DNA of 64,000 nucleotides, from positions 1,612,001 to 1,676,000 of the forward strand of contig JAVTLE010000013.1 in assembly GCA_033439295.1 (NCBI GenBank), written 5' to 3'. A model generated the notes under the pieces. The model saw only the letters and a list, made by a program, of their open reading frames with translations, was not told the DNA's origin and did not search any database. The translations under genes and the position numbers were made by a program. This DNA is from Deuterostichococcus epilithicus (lineage: Eukaryota; Chlorophyta; Trebouxiophyceae; Prasiolales; Stichococcaceae). Position 1 is the stretch's first letter; each line of letters starts with the position of its first letter. Shown one piece after another: positions 34,775 to 46,861 of the stretch.

Positions 34775-37700
34775 TCAAGCTTCATCTGCCGGTATGAGTG
34801 TACCGTCCGGCTCGAACTCTGCATTCTCCAAGTCAGGCAGAGGGAACCGCAGAATTGCCGCCACACCCGTCAGCTGGTCCAGCTGCTCCCCCGTCGAGTG
34901 CATGCCTGCAGGTATGCAGCGTGCACAACTTGACGTTCAGTCACACCCCAGTATCGTGCAGGATCCATGCCTGATGAACATTGACAAGCTTCAACAGACT
35001 GCAGTCCGCCACACAGGGGAGATCTGCCACGCGGACAGGGTCCGTAAAGCCCCTAGCCTCGGCAAGACACACCATCCGTGCCGAGTGCTGAAGTGCCAAA
35101 CAGACACCATGATACACAATGAACACCTTGTGCACCCCGAGACCCAGCTGCAGTGTGTGCAGTGTGCACCTTACACCACGACGCAGCGCCGCTGGAGTGC
35201 AGCACGCAGCTGTGATGCATAATATACAGTGCGCATCTGAAGCACGACCGCAGCACACTGTGCTGTGCACAACCGTGCACCTGAAAACACGACCGCATTG
35301 CCGCCGCCCGCCTCCACCTCCTCCACCAGCGAGGCATACTTTAGCCGATCGATGACGTTGTTGATGCGGAACAGCGAGTCGGTGATGAGCAGCGTTTGGA
35401 TGGCGCCCAGCTCGTGCGCTGCGTTGATGTGCCCTGCGAAGCAATGGCAGGTGCTCGGACCGATACTGGTGTAGAACACCATTCGAAGCGCCTGACCTGT
35501 GGCAAGTTGGGCTACTCGCTCCGTGTCATCAGCTTATGCCGTCGCACACCTCCACCTGCCAGAACAACAATCCAATTGGTTCCGCCTCGCCTCCACAGTT
35601 CTCATCAGCACAAGCTCCGTGGTGGGGGGCGCGCTCAAGTTGGACGACGGCATTCGATTGGCTGACTTCCGTGCTCTCCTGTCGCCCTCGATTCACCTCG
35701 TCTTCGAGTTCGCACCTGGCCCATAAAAGGCGCGCGCAGGGTCGGAGGACAACATATCGAAGAAGTCCTGCAGCACCTGCACCTCCCTTGCCGCCTTGGT
35801 GTCCTGTGCATGCAGAGACACACGACACAATTCGCTGGAGACTCTGTGAACTGTGGACCGGCCGGAACACCGGCGACCTGCACCTTTGAGGGCTCGTTGC
35901 ACTGGCGCACCAGGCACCGCTGGGACAGTCGCACCTTGATCTGCGCTGCGAGGCCGGGCGCGGCGAACAGCTCCTTCAGCGAGTGCTTGTAGGCCGACGA
36001 CACCGGAAACGTGAGGATGTTGCGCTTGTGCGTCTGGAAGGCCCTGCCAGTTTCGCAGCAGTTCTGTCAGTCACATGCTGCCTGGACGCCACCAGCGGCA
36101 GAGTGTCAACCTCGTCCAAAAGAGCAAAGCGATCGGTCATTATGTGTTTCAATGGCCATGTCTGCATCGAAGTGTTCACAAACTCGTCGGGACACAGCTT
36201 CGTGAGCGCACTTGAGCTCCCGCTTCATGGCTTCCGCATTCAGGTACTCCAGGAACTTGTCCTTGGCAAAGCCCGGGCCCCCGATGACCAGGCACTTGAC
36301 AATCTCCCAGTCCACATGTCGCACCGTCGCCAGCAGCACCTGCATACGATTCAGGCGGCGGATGACTCGACGCAAGGGACGAAAGCATGTTTCAACAAGC
36401 CCTCAAACAGTCTTCCTCGAATGGCAAACCATGTGTCCTCAAGAGAAGCGCTGCACTGCGTTTCGTGCTGGCAAGCGCACACACAGGCAGGGACGGGAAG
36501 CTGAGCCGACAAGCCAGCTAAGCTACGGCGGCTCTGGATGCACCAACAAGCAGTCCCGACGGGGCACCTTGTCGAAGAAGCGGTCGAGGGCCTTGTCATA
36601 GCCGGCGGAGGCGGCGCCGCGCTTGCGTGGGATGTTCCCCTCCACTTTGGCGGCCACCACCGTGATGTTTGCGCCCACCAGGCAAACGTTCGCCAGCCCC
36701 TCCTGCGCACACCGGCGAGAACTGTTCAGTCAGAGCGCTGGCGCCTCAACGTTGCGCGTGCGGCCAGCGGCAGCCTTGGCCCCGGCGGCCACGGCGGCGC
36801 TGCTGGGCATTGCTGAGCGGCCCTGCCGTGGGCGCCAGCGACTGATGAAGGGGTGTGGCCAGGAGCCACCACCATGTGCCAGCATTGCTCCAGCTGGGTT
36901 CAGACTGGCCACAACTCAGGCCTCCATGCTGATGCCCGGACTGCTGGTCACAAGGCCGCACGAGGCCCCAAAGTCTCGGCGCTGCACACGGCTGGGGCAA
37001 CGGCTCTCTCGCCTATACAGGCAAAGTGTGCTCACCGTGCGGAGCACAACATCCACTGTACATGTAAAAGTTTGCTCACTGTGATGAGCACCACGGCCAG
37101 GTCTGCGGACACCGCCGGGTCACAGGCCTCCTGGATGCGCGCCAGGTCCAGGCCGTCCCAGGCGCCCTTGTGCAGCTGGAAGGGACGGTGCGGCTCCAGC
37201 TGCAGCGTGTGGTGCGCGCCCAGCTTAACGTGCTCGTTCTCTGTCAGGTTGCGCCCGCTCAACCGGATCTCCTGGCCTGCGCAGCCAGCACGTTCTCGTG
37301 CATCGTTCCCTGGTTCGGCTAGCTTTGTCAAGCGAAGTTGGTCCGCTTGGTTGGCAGTTCGGGTCCTTCAAGCGTCCTTCAAAGGTACGTCAAAGGAGGA
37401 GCCATCAGTGGGGGCACAGAGGTCCGTCAGCAGGAACTCGGCGCAGTGCAGCCGCCGGCCTGTGCGCACCCTCCGGGTCGAAGTCGATGCCGTCGACGCT
37501 GATGCTGAGCTTGAGCTTGACCTTTTCGCTCTCCTGCCCGGCGCCGCTCTCGCGCTGCACCTTGCGGAAGGTGGTCGCAGTGACGGTGTCGCCCTCCCGC
37601 ACCAGGTTATACACATGCCACAGGTCCTCGCCTGCGCGCCAGCAAAGTGCCATCAATGTTTACCGCCGTAGAATCTCACACCAAAAGTCCGTTGGTTTGC

Positions 37701-37912
37701 TATTGAAACTCGCACGTGAGTATCCAGACGCCTGAGGGCATGTGCACCAAGCTGTCGTGGGGGAGCCAGAGGCTATGCAGTTCAGAACGAGTGGATCTGC
37801 ACATGGGGTGACGCTTCAGATGGGAGCGTGATCCAAGCCGCCCACCTTCCTCCGGGATGAGCTTGACAGTGCCCTCCTCGCCGTTGCGGGCCTTGGGCCC
37901 AACCTGCTTCAT
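34775..37912 (-). CDS. PELO: Pelota/Dom34, ribosome rescue factor
   Basis: ATG at 37912 gives [20 protein letters not shown], then [19 protein letters not shown] after a phase-1 splice, a near-perfect Pelota start. Next come [33 protein letters not shown] (near 37230), [20 protein letters not shown] (near 36590), [16 protein letters not shown] (near 36260), [13 protein letters not shown] (near 35730), then a splice to [20 protein letters not shown] (near 35400). The end is [20 protein letters not shown] followed by FPLPDLE, stopping at 34775. The eRF1-like N, central and C domains are all present and the GGQ hydrolysis motif is absent, as expected. With Hbs1 it splits stalled ribosomes in no-go decay. 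Its ATG lies only 43 bases after the stop of the upstream small gene. Confidence 0.92.
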
Positions 37913-37955
37913 TGCGCGCTGCTGCTTCTGCCGTTCAGCGCCCTCCCGTCGCAGC

Positions 37956-38332
37956 TCAGCTGTCCTTCGGCATCAGCAGGATGATGGCCCAATACAAGAA
38001 GGCTGCGAAGACCAGGCCCACAGCAACGAAGGAGCACAGCGTCTGTACGATTCCGACGCTGGCTGAATTACGCTGCCTCCGGCTGCGCGGCGTGCCACTG
38101 CTCTGCTGCCGGGACAGCCGCTGCACCTCGTGCTGCTCGTGGTCGCCCAGCACCTTCCGTCTGTCGGACACCCGTGTTGCAGCCGCGTTTTCTGCGTGGC
38201 ACAGGAACGTAACAGGCTTGGTGCATGGAGCCGCGCAGCTGCACACCCAAGACGTTGGCTTTCAGGGCTGCGATTATCAACCGGCGACGCACCTCGCCTC
38301 TGTGAGCTTCTCGTGCCGTCAGCTCGCGCCAT
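37956..38332 (-). CDS. Small C-terminally anchored membrane protein, 91 residues, unknown function
   Basis: Two exons: 38332-38293 (MARADGTRSSQRR) and 38191-37956, joined in phase 1 at GT-AG. The N-terminal two thirds are hydrophilic and basic (VSDRRKVLGDHEQHEVQRLS, SSGTPRSRRQRN). A single hydrophobic helix follows (TLCSFVAVGLVFAAFLYWAI plus ILLM), ending PKDS. The topology suggests a tail-anchored or single-pass ER/organelle protein, the kind of substrate EMC or GET would handle. I do not recognise the family. It is divergent from the BIRC6-like gene and in tandem with PELO at very close spacing. Coding support is the clean splice, the strong TM segment and synonymous-looking GC3 bias. Confidence 0.65.
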
Positions 38333-38724
38333 GTCACGCAGATGGAGTCATGCTGCTGACGCGTGCGAGCGGTGTCAGATCGCTTTCGAGATGGTCGGCT
38401 TCGTATTGTCGGATCACCGTTTCTGGCAGATGAATGACACCTGAACGGATCAGCAAAATTGCATAATGGCCGGCGTGTTTGCTTGGAGGTTGGGCTTGAA
38501 AAGGGCAGGCATGCACGGGGTATGTGTGTTCCGGAGATTTGAGTGTGCAGGCCTTCTGGCATTGGCGCTCGCACTCAGAGCCCGGCAAAATCCGTTGAAT
38601 GTGCAGAACATGCTGAGGATTTGATCGCGCTGGCGTCGGAAGCACAGCTGCCTGTAGTGTTGGGCGCCTCGTAGGACGGGCCTGAAACTGCAAAGGGCGA
38701 GCAGCAGCGCCAGCACAGACAGCC
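38333..38724. promoter_or_regulatory. Divergent promoter region, small membrane protein / BIRC6-like gene
   Basis: 392 bases between head-to-head ATGs. No motif stands out. Confidence 0.35.
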
Positions 38725-41700
38725 ATGGCGCGGCAGCTGGCCCGCGACGCCATCGAGCTCAATGTTCGGTTGGCGGACTCGGCCATCGCCATCAGCAGGG
38801 ACGAGAGCTGCATCAATGTCGCTGTCCAGCGGGATGCCCAGCGCACCAGGCTGTCCATATACTACCTGGACGCGGACAGCTATCCGCATGGGCCCTGCGT
38901 CACATCTACGGTGAGCCTGAGACCGGCACTTGCCCTCTGCGGTGTCTTGGGCATCGACGTGCTGCGATGTTCTGATGCATGCTTTGCTAATTGCCTGCTG
39001 TCCTGATCCTGCAGGAGGATGAGGCCATCGAGCCGCTGCTGCAGCCCGTCAACGCGAAGCACGAGTCGCACTCCCGGCTGGAGGACGTGCTCATGTCCGT
39101 CTGCGCCGCGCTGGGCGTAGAGTGCCCAGTGCTGAAGGCCAGCTCCGCCGACGCCCCCCAGCCAGAGGGCGCCCATGTCGCCGCGGACATGGAGGACGAC
39201 GACGAGGATGAGGAGGAGCAGGATGATGACGACGAGTCAGAGGCATACGACATGGCCGAGGACGACGACATCGAAGTCACGGTGGGCAGCGGCTCCACCC
39301 ATCCTGTCCCCAGCACTCAGGCTGATCCGAAGTCGCTGACGATGCTACAAAACTGTGGTGGGCAAGGCGTTGCGGCGGCCGGATCTGGATGTCGGAGGGT
39401 ACGTGCTCTGTGTTACGGGGGCGCCTGTGCGTGCAGACGTCTATCCTGCAGAAGCTGTCGCGCTGGACCGCGCTGGAGGAGGCGCTCATGCCCAAGGCGG
39501 CCTCAGACGACGAGGACGTCGACGAGACGGTGTATTTCGGGGTCCTTTCTCTTGGCTAAGCTGCATGTGTGAGGCTGCATGTGTTACCAATGTCCGCAAA
39601 TGCAGTGCGCCAAGATGGTTACAGAACGAATGCAGGCTGCTTGGATCGCGGCTTGCCATAGACGGCAATGTGAGATGACACATTCCTTGCGCCTCGTACG
39701 GCCTGCTGCCTCAGTGGTTCAGTTTGTATGCTTCGTTGGGCATGCTGGATCGCAATTTGCCACACCTGCGAGTGCAGCCGGTGGATGCGGCGATGACCAC
39801 GGAGGAGCGCCTGGCAGCCAAGCGGCAGCTGTTCAACCCGAAGGAGGCGTTCCAGATGCTCAGCAAAGAGCTCATGGACATCATGCGTGGCACGGTGCCC
39901 TGGCTGTCAGCAGACGCCATTGCTGACGACGTCTACAAGTGGTGCGCGCTTCAAACCCACACGCCCTCCCTGCAGACGTCCGGCTGTTTGGAAGTCTTGA
40001 CACAGACTCTCGCAACAGTTCTTCATTTGGCCCGCCTGGAATTTGCCACGACTGCTTCAAACCCTCCATCGAGGTGGGCAGTTGTGCAGCCGGGTGATAG
40101 GAACAGTTGTACCTTGGTTGCAGGGATCTGTGGATCTCTGAGGCGGACGGCAGCTCGCCCCTGGCGCAGGTGAGGGCCGCCGTACGCGCCTGACCATGGC
40201 CACAGGTCTGCCACCATGTCCAGGATGTGTTGTTGGGCTCAGTGAAAGCTGTCCTGCAGCCGAGCAACGACGTGCCAGGGCTCGAGTCCAGTGGCATGTG
40301 TACAGGATCTGCGGGAGCTGGAGCGCCGCACCGGCGACGGCCGCGTGCACCTGCAGCTGACCTTCAAGCGGGGGCTGCACCCCTTCTTCCCGTCAGCCGT
40401 GCAGGCGCGGCTGCCGTCGTGCTGTGCTGCTGCAACACGCACCGGTTCGCTGCACCTTGTATTGCATGCAAGCATACCAGTGGAAGTGCGTGCATTCACA
40501 ACATCGGCGGTCGAGACACGCAGGATGTGGATCTCAGCTGAGGGCAGACTTCGGGCTGCCATGGAAAGTCGTGCTGACAGAGACATGCATGACCGTGCTC
40601 GATGTGCCTATCCAGGTCGTGGGCCCGAGGTTTGTGGGCCCGCTGGCGGGCGCGCTGGCCAGCCACCCCATGCTGCAGCTGCAGGAGTGGGACCCCTGGC
40701 GCCCCGTCAAGGACCTCGTCCAGCACCTGAGGAACTTCCTGGAGGTGTGTCGCACCCTGCTGGTGTCGTCACGGAGGGGCTGCCATGGTTGGCAGAGGCC
40801 AGCCCGCGGCGACCACCGCGGAGCTTGCTCCTGACTGCTCCGGGCCAGCTGCACACGCAGCGCTGACTGCCCGGACCGCAGCCGACCATCTGTGCCTCGC
40901 ACGCTGCTCGAGGCATGAAGGCTGACCTGTGACGGCAAGGGACGGCGGCTGCTGCCTCGTGCGTCGCTCCGCCTTCAAACCCCTTGTGGCCTGATCCGAA
41001 CACCGACCCCGCGTGGCGGCGCCCGATGCACAGGAGGTGGGGCGCGCGGACCTGCCGGCGACGCTGGCGTCCATCTCCCGCGGCGAGGAGTGCGCATACT
41101 CGGAGGTGGAGGCGTGCCTGTCGCGCATGGAGGCACTCACTGGGGCGCGCCCCGCCTGCGCCGCTGCCTACCAGGACATGTACAGGTGGGCCCGCCAGCG
41201 TGGGGCACACGCGTAGCCAAGGTCTGTGCACGAGACCATGCGCACGCGGCATGCGAGGCGAGGCGTCCGATTGAGCTGTAGTGTGACGTGCGATCAGACA
41301 TCCATGCATGGCCCGAGCCGCGTGACGCCAGCAGGCAGGTTGAACAGCGTGCTTTGCACGCTTTCGACATCCGTGAGAGGCAAGGCTTCCTGTGCAGCAC
41401 TCGGGACGCGGGCGTCGACTCAGCACGCATTGATGCGCTCAAGCCCTCCAACAAGCGAGCCAAGACCGACTCGAAGCAGTGCGCACCCAGTCCCTTGCGT
41501 TCTTTGGCCTGAAGTTGCATGCATCAGGCTGCGAGAGTTGGTTTTCGTTTTAAACTAACTGCAGTGCCTTTTCATATGTGGGCTCCAGATGTTTATGAAG
41601 GATCCCCGACTTCTGTTATAATCCCTGCAAGGCTTTTCTTAAAAAAAAAAAAATTAATAGAAGCAGACGTATAAAATAGTAAAATAAATAATACAATTTT

Positions 41701-44700
41701 TATGGATTTAGTTAAATATCTTGCAGTTTCAATGACTTTATTTTTACTAGAAATATGAAATCTCCCTGTCGGCGCCGATCTTGCCGCGCTTCAGTGCTCT
41801 TGCGCCCTGGACTGTGGCTGTGGCCGTGGCCGTGGTGTCCGCTGCAGGCTGCAGACGTAAGCTGCTAGGCGTAGAGTACCAATCACCTGAAACACTGTCG
41901 CTGCAGGCAGTACGCCTGGGCGGCCGGCACGGGCTACGGGCATGGCCACCGGGGCGGAGGCGGCGCCGAGGTGTGGGACTCGCGCGCCTCCGCCGCGGCG
42001 CAGGCCGCCCACGATGCCGAGCTGCAGGTGCGGCTTCCGCCTCGCGTGCGGCTCCTGCAGACCTTGCTTTCGGCTTAGTACCGGCTGATGCTCTGCGTCC
42101 TGCACTTGGCGTGCATCGACATTGTTCATCTGCCCTCCCACGCCCTCATACTAATCAGTCCGAGAGGGCTCGGCAATCAGAGCCTCATGCTCTGCATGGT
42201 CGCATCCTTCGGGTATTTTTGTGAAAGGAAAGGCCGAAGCTGCAAGGTGGGTCCATGTGTGCAGGCGCTGGCGAGCCGCCTGGCGGAGTTGCTGCCGGCC
42301 AGCCTCGACTGCGGCAGCGGCAGCGCGGAGCGGCCCATCTGTCTCGAAGGCGATGGCAGCGCTTGCACGGCGGACGCGAGCGGCAGCCCGCCCGGCGACA
42401 CCCTGGCGGCGATCGGCGGCTCGTGCCTGCTGCCCCTGCTGCTGCGAGAGCTGGTTAATGCCACCTTCACAGGCGAGGACCATCATTGTGCATGAGCATG
42501 TGCCTGCGGAGTCGGTGCATGCGAGAGGCCGCCACCAACACCACCTCGACAGTTGGCTTGCGAAGCTCTTGCTCGGCGATATCTGTAGGCATGGGTGGAC
42601 CGGCGAATGCCTACCGGCCTGAATGCTGGGCCGCGTACGATGTCATGGGTAGACATGATCCGCTGCATGCAGACACGGCGAACCGGGCGAAATACCGCAA
42701 GGCGCTCGTTCACATGTTGTTTGCAGCGCTTGCACAGTGTCGTCAGTAGACCTGGACCGATGTCGAGTGACAAGAGGCGCTGTGTGCAGACATGGCAAAC
42801 CGGGGGGCATACTACGAGGCGCTCCTGCAGGTCGCCCTGCAGCTGGCGTCCCACCCGCCGGCGGCACGCCTCTTCATCCAGCCCCACAGGTCCGGCCCCC
42901 CGTCACACGCCTTGCAGGACCTCGGTCTGATGCACATCATCGGGAGGAGGTGCAACGAGTTGTCGGCCAGTAGTCCTCAGTATTCAGGAGCAGTATTTGC
43001 ATACTCAAATATACCCATAAGTAATCTAGTCGGCCAGTGTTGATCTGTATCCTGGAACAGTATTCGCAAATGACCATACTATATTTTATTCCACTTATTG
43101 CTTGCATATTCAATCATTCAAGTGTTCTGTCCGTGGACAACCATGGCGATGTTTTTAAATTGATCCCGATGTGAGCATGACCCAACCGCGTGGTTTCAAA
43201 CGCTGCAGAGAGGTCTTTGCCCACCACTTGAGCCGCTGCGTTCATGCAAAACTTATTATGCTTGCAACTGCACGCTGCCGCTGCAGCCTGTCGGCCAGCA
43301 GCCCGCCGCGCGATGCGCGCTCCGTGGTGGCGGAGCTGCGGTCGCAGGCGGACAGCTTCCTGCGCGTGTTCCGGCCCCCGGAGGAGGGCGGCGCCGCCCC
43401 TGCCGCCGCGGGCCCCAGCACCAGCAGCGCCAGCTTGCCAGGTGCGCGATTCGCGTCCTCGGCCCCCGAAAACCACAAATCAAGAGCACAACCCGCACGC
43501 CCCGTGTCTGACCTGCAGGCAGGGAAGACGGCAGCTGACCATCGTGTCAAACCCCCGATGCCCCCTGACAGTGACTCCTGATCTGCCTGGCGGCCATCTG
43601 GACTGCATCACATCGACGCAGTCCGCTAACAGCGCCGTTTGCTGCGCTGCGGCAGGGGTGCTGCAGGCGGCGGCTGAGGCGGCACAGCAGGAGGAGGCCA
43701 CCAGCCTGCGCCTCGCGCGCCTCATCGTCGACGTCGCCGGCAGGTGCGCGTGGGTCGGCCCTGATGTTGCAGCGCTGCTTGCGCGCGTTGATCAGGGAAA
43801 TCGAGGCGCAGGGCTGCTTCGCGCCCCCGTCTCTGCGCCACCAGCCGGACGTTTCTCGTCATTGCACCCCACACATTCGGAGCATGGGATGAGAGATGGG
43901 CAGCAGGGTTTGAAGGAATTGCAGCGCAAGGACATGCCCGCCTCTCATCCCCATGGCCATCCCATTGCCTGCTCTTGTGTGGTCAGCCGAGAGCTTCGCC
44001 CAGGGGAGGAGTCTGTAGTCGTTTGTGCTGCTGACAGCCGCACAATGCTCGACCTGCAGGATCAGCACGCTGGCAGAGGGTCTGCAGGCGGGGGCAGCCC
44101 TGTCGCCGGCCGCGCCGACGCCCCCGCCGCCCGCCAGCTCCAGCGGCCGCCGCACACGCAGCGGCGCGGCGGCCGGCGCTGGCGCGGCGCCGGCGCAGCC
44201 CTCGGCGGAGGACGCCGACCGAGCATACCAGCAGACCATGAAGGCGCACCAGGTGCCAGAACAATCGAGGCGGCCAGCTGCCGCCGACTTGACACGCGGC
44301 AGGGCGCCTTGGCAGAGTGCCGCTGCAGGGACTCTCCGCTGCGCTTCTGTTGCTCGGCGAGCGGGCAGTCGCTCGCGGCCGCAAGACGGATGCAATCAGC
44401 AACGACGTGCCTCAAAGCGACGCGCACCGCTCTGACCCGGCTGACTGTCGACGTGGAGTTGCCGCCCCCCTGCCGCACAGATGGACGCGGTCACGGGGCT
44501 GGCGGCAAACCACATGTATGCCAAGCACGCGGACAAGGAGACTGTGGCGCCGCGGCCCCGCATGCTTCGCGTCAGCAAGGAGCTAGCCTCTCTCACGGTG
44601 TGCGCCCCGAGCCACCATCTGCGGCCCTCCACGGCAGCGCCGGGCCCCGCTGCAGCACCTGCGCCTGCTGGTCTGTGGCGCCCAAGTCCTGTCGCGCTGC

Positions 44701-46861
44701 CCTGGCATTGGCCTGCCTGCTGCCTCGTCCCCACCGAGTGAGCATGCGTGCCTCTCACGTGGAAGGCGCTGCACGGTCGTCTCTTCACGGTTTGAGATCC
44801 TTATGCTTTTCATCAGAATTTGGAGTTTGATGCCCGCGCGACAGGCGTCGCTGCCGCTGAACTACTCGTCATCAGTGTTTGTGCGTGTGGACGAGAACAA
44901 CCTGGCGCTGTGGCGCGCCATGATCACCGGCCCCGCTGACACCCCATGTGCGAGTCCTTTCTGCCCCTTCGCATTGGCATCGCTGCATGCAGCAGGACAT
45001 ATGCAGCAACACACAGCAACACTGTTGCAGCACATACCGAGGAATTTCCTGTTCCTCAACAGCGACCGTCTTGAGAGAGGCTCGTGAGGGCTCATAAAAA
45101 CGTTTGCGGCCGCAGACTCCGGGGGCGTGTTCATTTTTGACATTTACTTCCCGACGGCATACCCGGCCGTGCCGCCGCAAGTGCTGCTGAAGACGACAGG
45201 TGGGTGCGCCCGCAGCGTCGCAGCCGCGTCGCGGCTGCGCCGCGGCCGCCCTATCCTTCTCCTGCTGAACGAGTGTGCCCATGGTGACGTCGCCCGTGAC
45301 CGACCCTGACCACACCCTGAGACCCCTGCAACAGCCTCAACCCCTGCCTGTCTGCCCCGCAGGCGGGGGCCGGGTGCGCTTCAACCCCAACTTGTACAAC
45401 TGCGGCAAGGTGTGCCTCTCGCTGCTGGGCACCTGGGCCGGCGACCGCGGCGAGAGCTGGGACTCCGGCGTCTCCTCCATGCTGCAGGCGCGTGGTTCCA
45501 CAGACACGCAATCCTACAGACACGTGGACCAGTGAAACCTCAGAGGCCTGACACCTATCTTCTTTCGCCGCTTGCCCTGCACCCAGCCGCGCCTGGCCGC
45601 AGCCCATTGCAGCCTCGACAGTAGCGTCTGACCTGCCCGCCAGTCAACTCATCAGAGCCAGTGCAGCTCGGCGTGAGACGCCGCCCAGCGTCGGGCCTGT
45701 GCTGCAGGTGTGCGTGCGGCGTGTGTCCCTTTTGGGGAACAGGGAAACCGGCACAGAGGCAGCTCATCTGCAAGCTCGCGAACCCCAAATCTCGCTGCTG
45801 ATCGCGTCATAGACCCACCCCGCTGCTGGACTATCTGCCCGACCGCGCGCCAGCGCCTCACTGGCATGTCCCTTCGTGCCGTCCTTTTCGTCAGCGCAAA
45901 GTCAGCGCGCCCATCTACCGCCTCCCAGCGGGCCCCCCCTGCACCACCGTGCAGGTGCTGGTGTCCAGGGAGTCGCTCGTCCGGTCAAAGATCCAGCTTC
46001 AGAGCTGGACACACATTCCTGCCGCAGGTGCTGGTGTCTATCCAGTCGCTCATCCTGGTGGACCAGCCCTTCTTCAACGAGCCCGGCTACGAGTCGTCCA
46101 TGCACTCGGAGCAGGGCCGCCAGCAGAGCTGCGACTACAGCGCCAACATCATGTGCGCCATTTCGCCCTGATCACCCCGCCGAGCTGCTCCTTTACGTCG
46201 GCCCCTCCGCAGGGGCGCCTTCTATCTGGGCAGGCGGGGGATTCATCATCTGCTGCATGCTTGTGCTATGCAGGCACAGGCCATCGAACCACCCGACCGC
46301 CGCTGTGGCCTGCAGGTTGCCTGTGATGATGTGTGACCTGTGTTGACGAGCCGGCCCCCAGCGTGGCCTGCTTGTGTCGCGCAGGGAGCAGACGATGCGG
46401 TATGCCATCGAGGAGCAGCTCAAGCTTCCGCCGGCGGAGTTCCGCGACGCCATCAATGAGCACTTCCGGTGACACTGAGTTGCCGCAGTCTTCCCTCCGC
46501 CTCTGCTCTGCGCACACAGCTGTCAGCGACTGTGCCAGGCACGACCAGCGTCTGCGCTAGGCGCTGCGCTTCTCCAGCTCTGGGCATGTCAGAGCGGCAG
46601 CGAGGCCGCCACGACTCTGCTGAGACTCGCCGGCTCAGCGGCGCACGTGCCAGGATTCCCGACTCTGCTCGAAGGACAGCGCAGCTGGCCGTGTCAGCGT
46701 GTGTTGAGCAGGGTGCTGCCCTGCCTCGCAGGCTGCAGAAGGCCTCCGTGGTTGCCACCTGCGAGAAGTGGGTGGCAGACACGGCGGCACACGACTTGGC
46801 GCGCTCAAAGCGCATGCGCGGCCACCTGGACAACATCCGGCAGTTGCTTGCTGCCCTGTGA
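38725..46861 (+). CDS. Large BIRC6-type E2 ubiquitin-conjugating enzyme lacking a BIR domain
   Basis: A multi-exon gene. Exon 1 is 38725-38910 ([20 protein letters not shown]), exon 2 starts at 39015 and contains a strongly acidic stretch (near 39190-39260). Middle exons include [40 protein letters not shown] followed by [10 protein letters not shown], and several helical Ala/Leu-rich segments. The C-terminus is a UBC fold very like the end of animal BIRC6/[67 protein letters not shown] (active-site Cys codon near 45413), [36 protein letters not shown], ending [12 protein letters not shown] at 46861. The role is attachment of ubiquitin to substrates as an E2 or E2/E3 hybrid. No BIR zinc motif was seen in the N-terminal exons. 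One intron carries an AT-rich insertion and another region has a duplicated exon. Confidence 0.85.
41640..41764 (+). other. AT-rich insertion resembling mitochondrial DNA (start of nad4L), candidate NUMT
   Basis: About 125 bases of very AT-rich sequence with a 13-A run in an otherwise GC-rich region, inside a BIRC6-like intron. From 41702 it reads [18 protein letters not shown] then TGA at 41756-41758. This closely follows the start of NADH dehydrogenase subunit 4L, where Trp stands at the TGA position. Upstream is TA-only spacer typical of organelle DNA. Confidence 0.55.
42664..42840 (+). repeat. Duplicated exon segment in the BIRC6-like gene
   Basis: Copy A (about 42664-42710) and copy B (about 42783-42830) align over roughly 47 bases at about 75-80 percent identity, including the acceptor tgcag|ACA(T/C)GGC. 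Translations are [13 protein letters not shown] and [13 protein letters not shown]. Confidence 0.6.

Noticed and set aside
41640-41655. Poly(A) run as the tail of a LINE/SINE or processed pseudogene
   Set aside because: No target-site duplication or coding remnant upstream; the AT-rich block downstream fits organelle DNA better.
43244-44830. A 528-residue open frame on the plus strand
   Set aside because: It runs through introns and several frames of the BIRC6-like gene; conserved segments lie in other frames, and its composition is Arg/Pro/Ala-rich GC noise.
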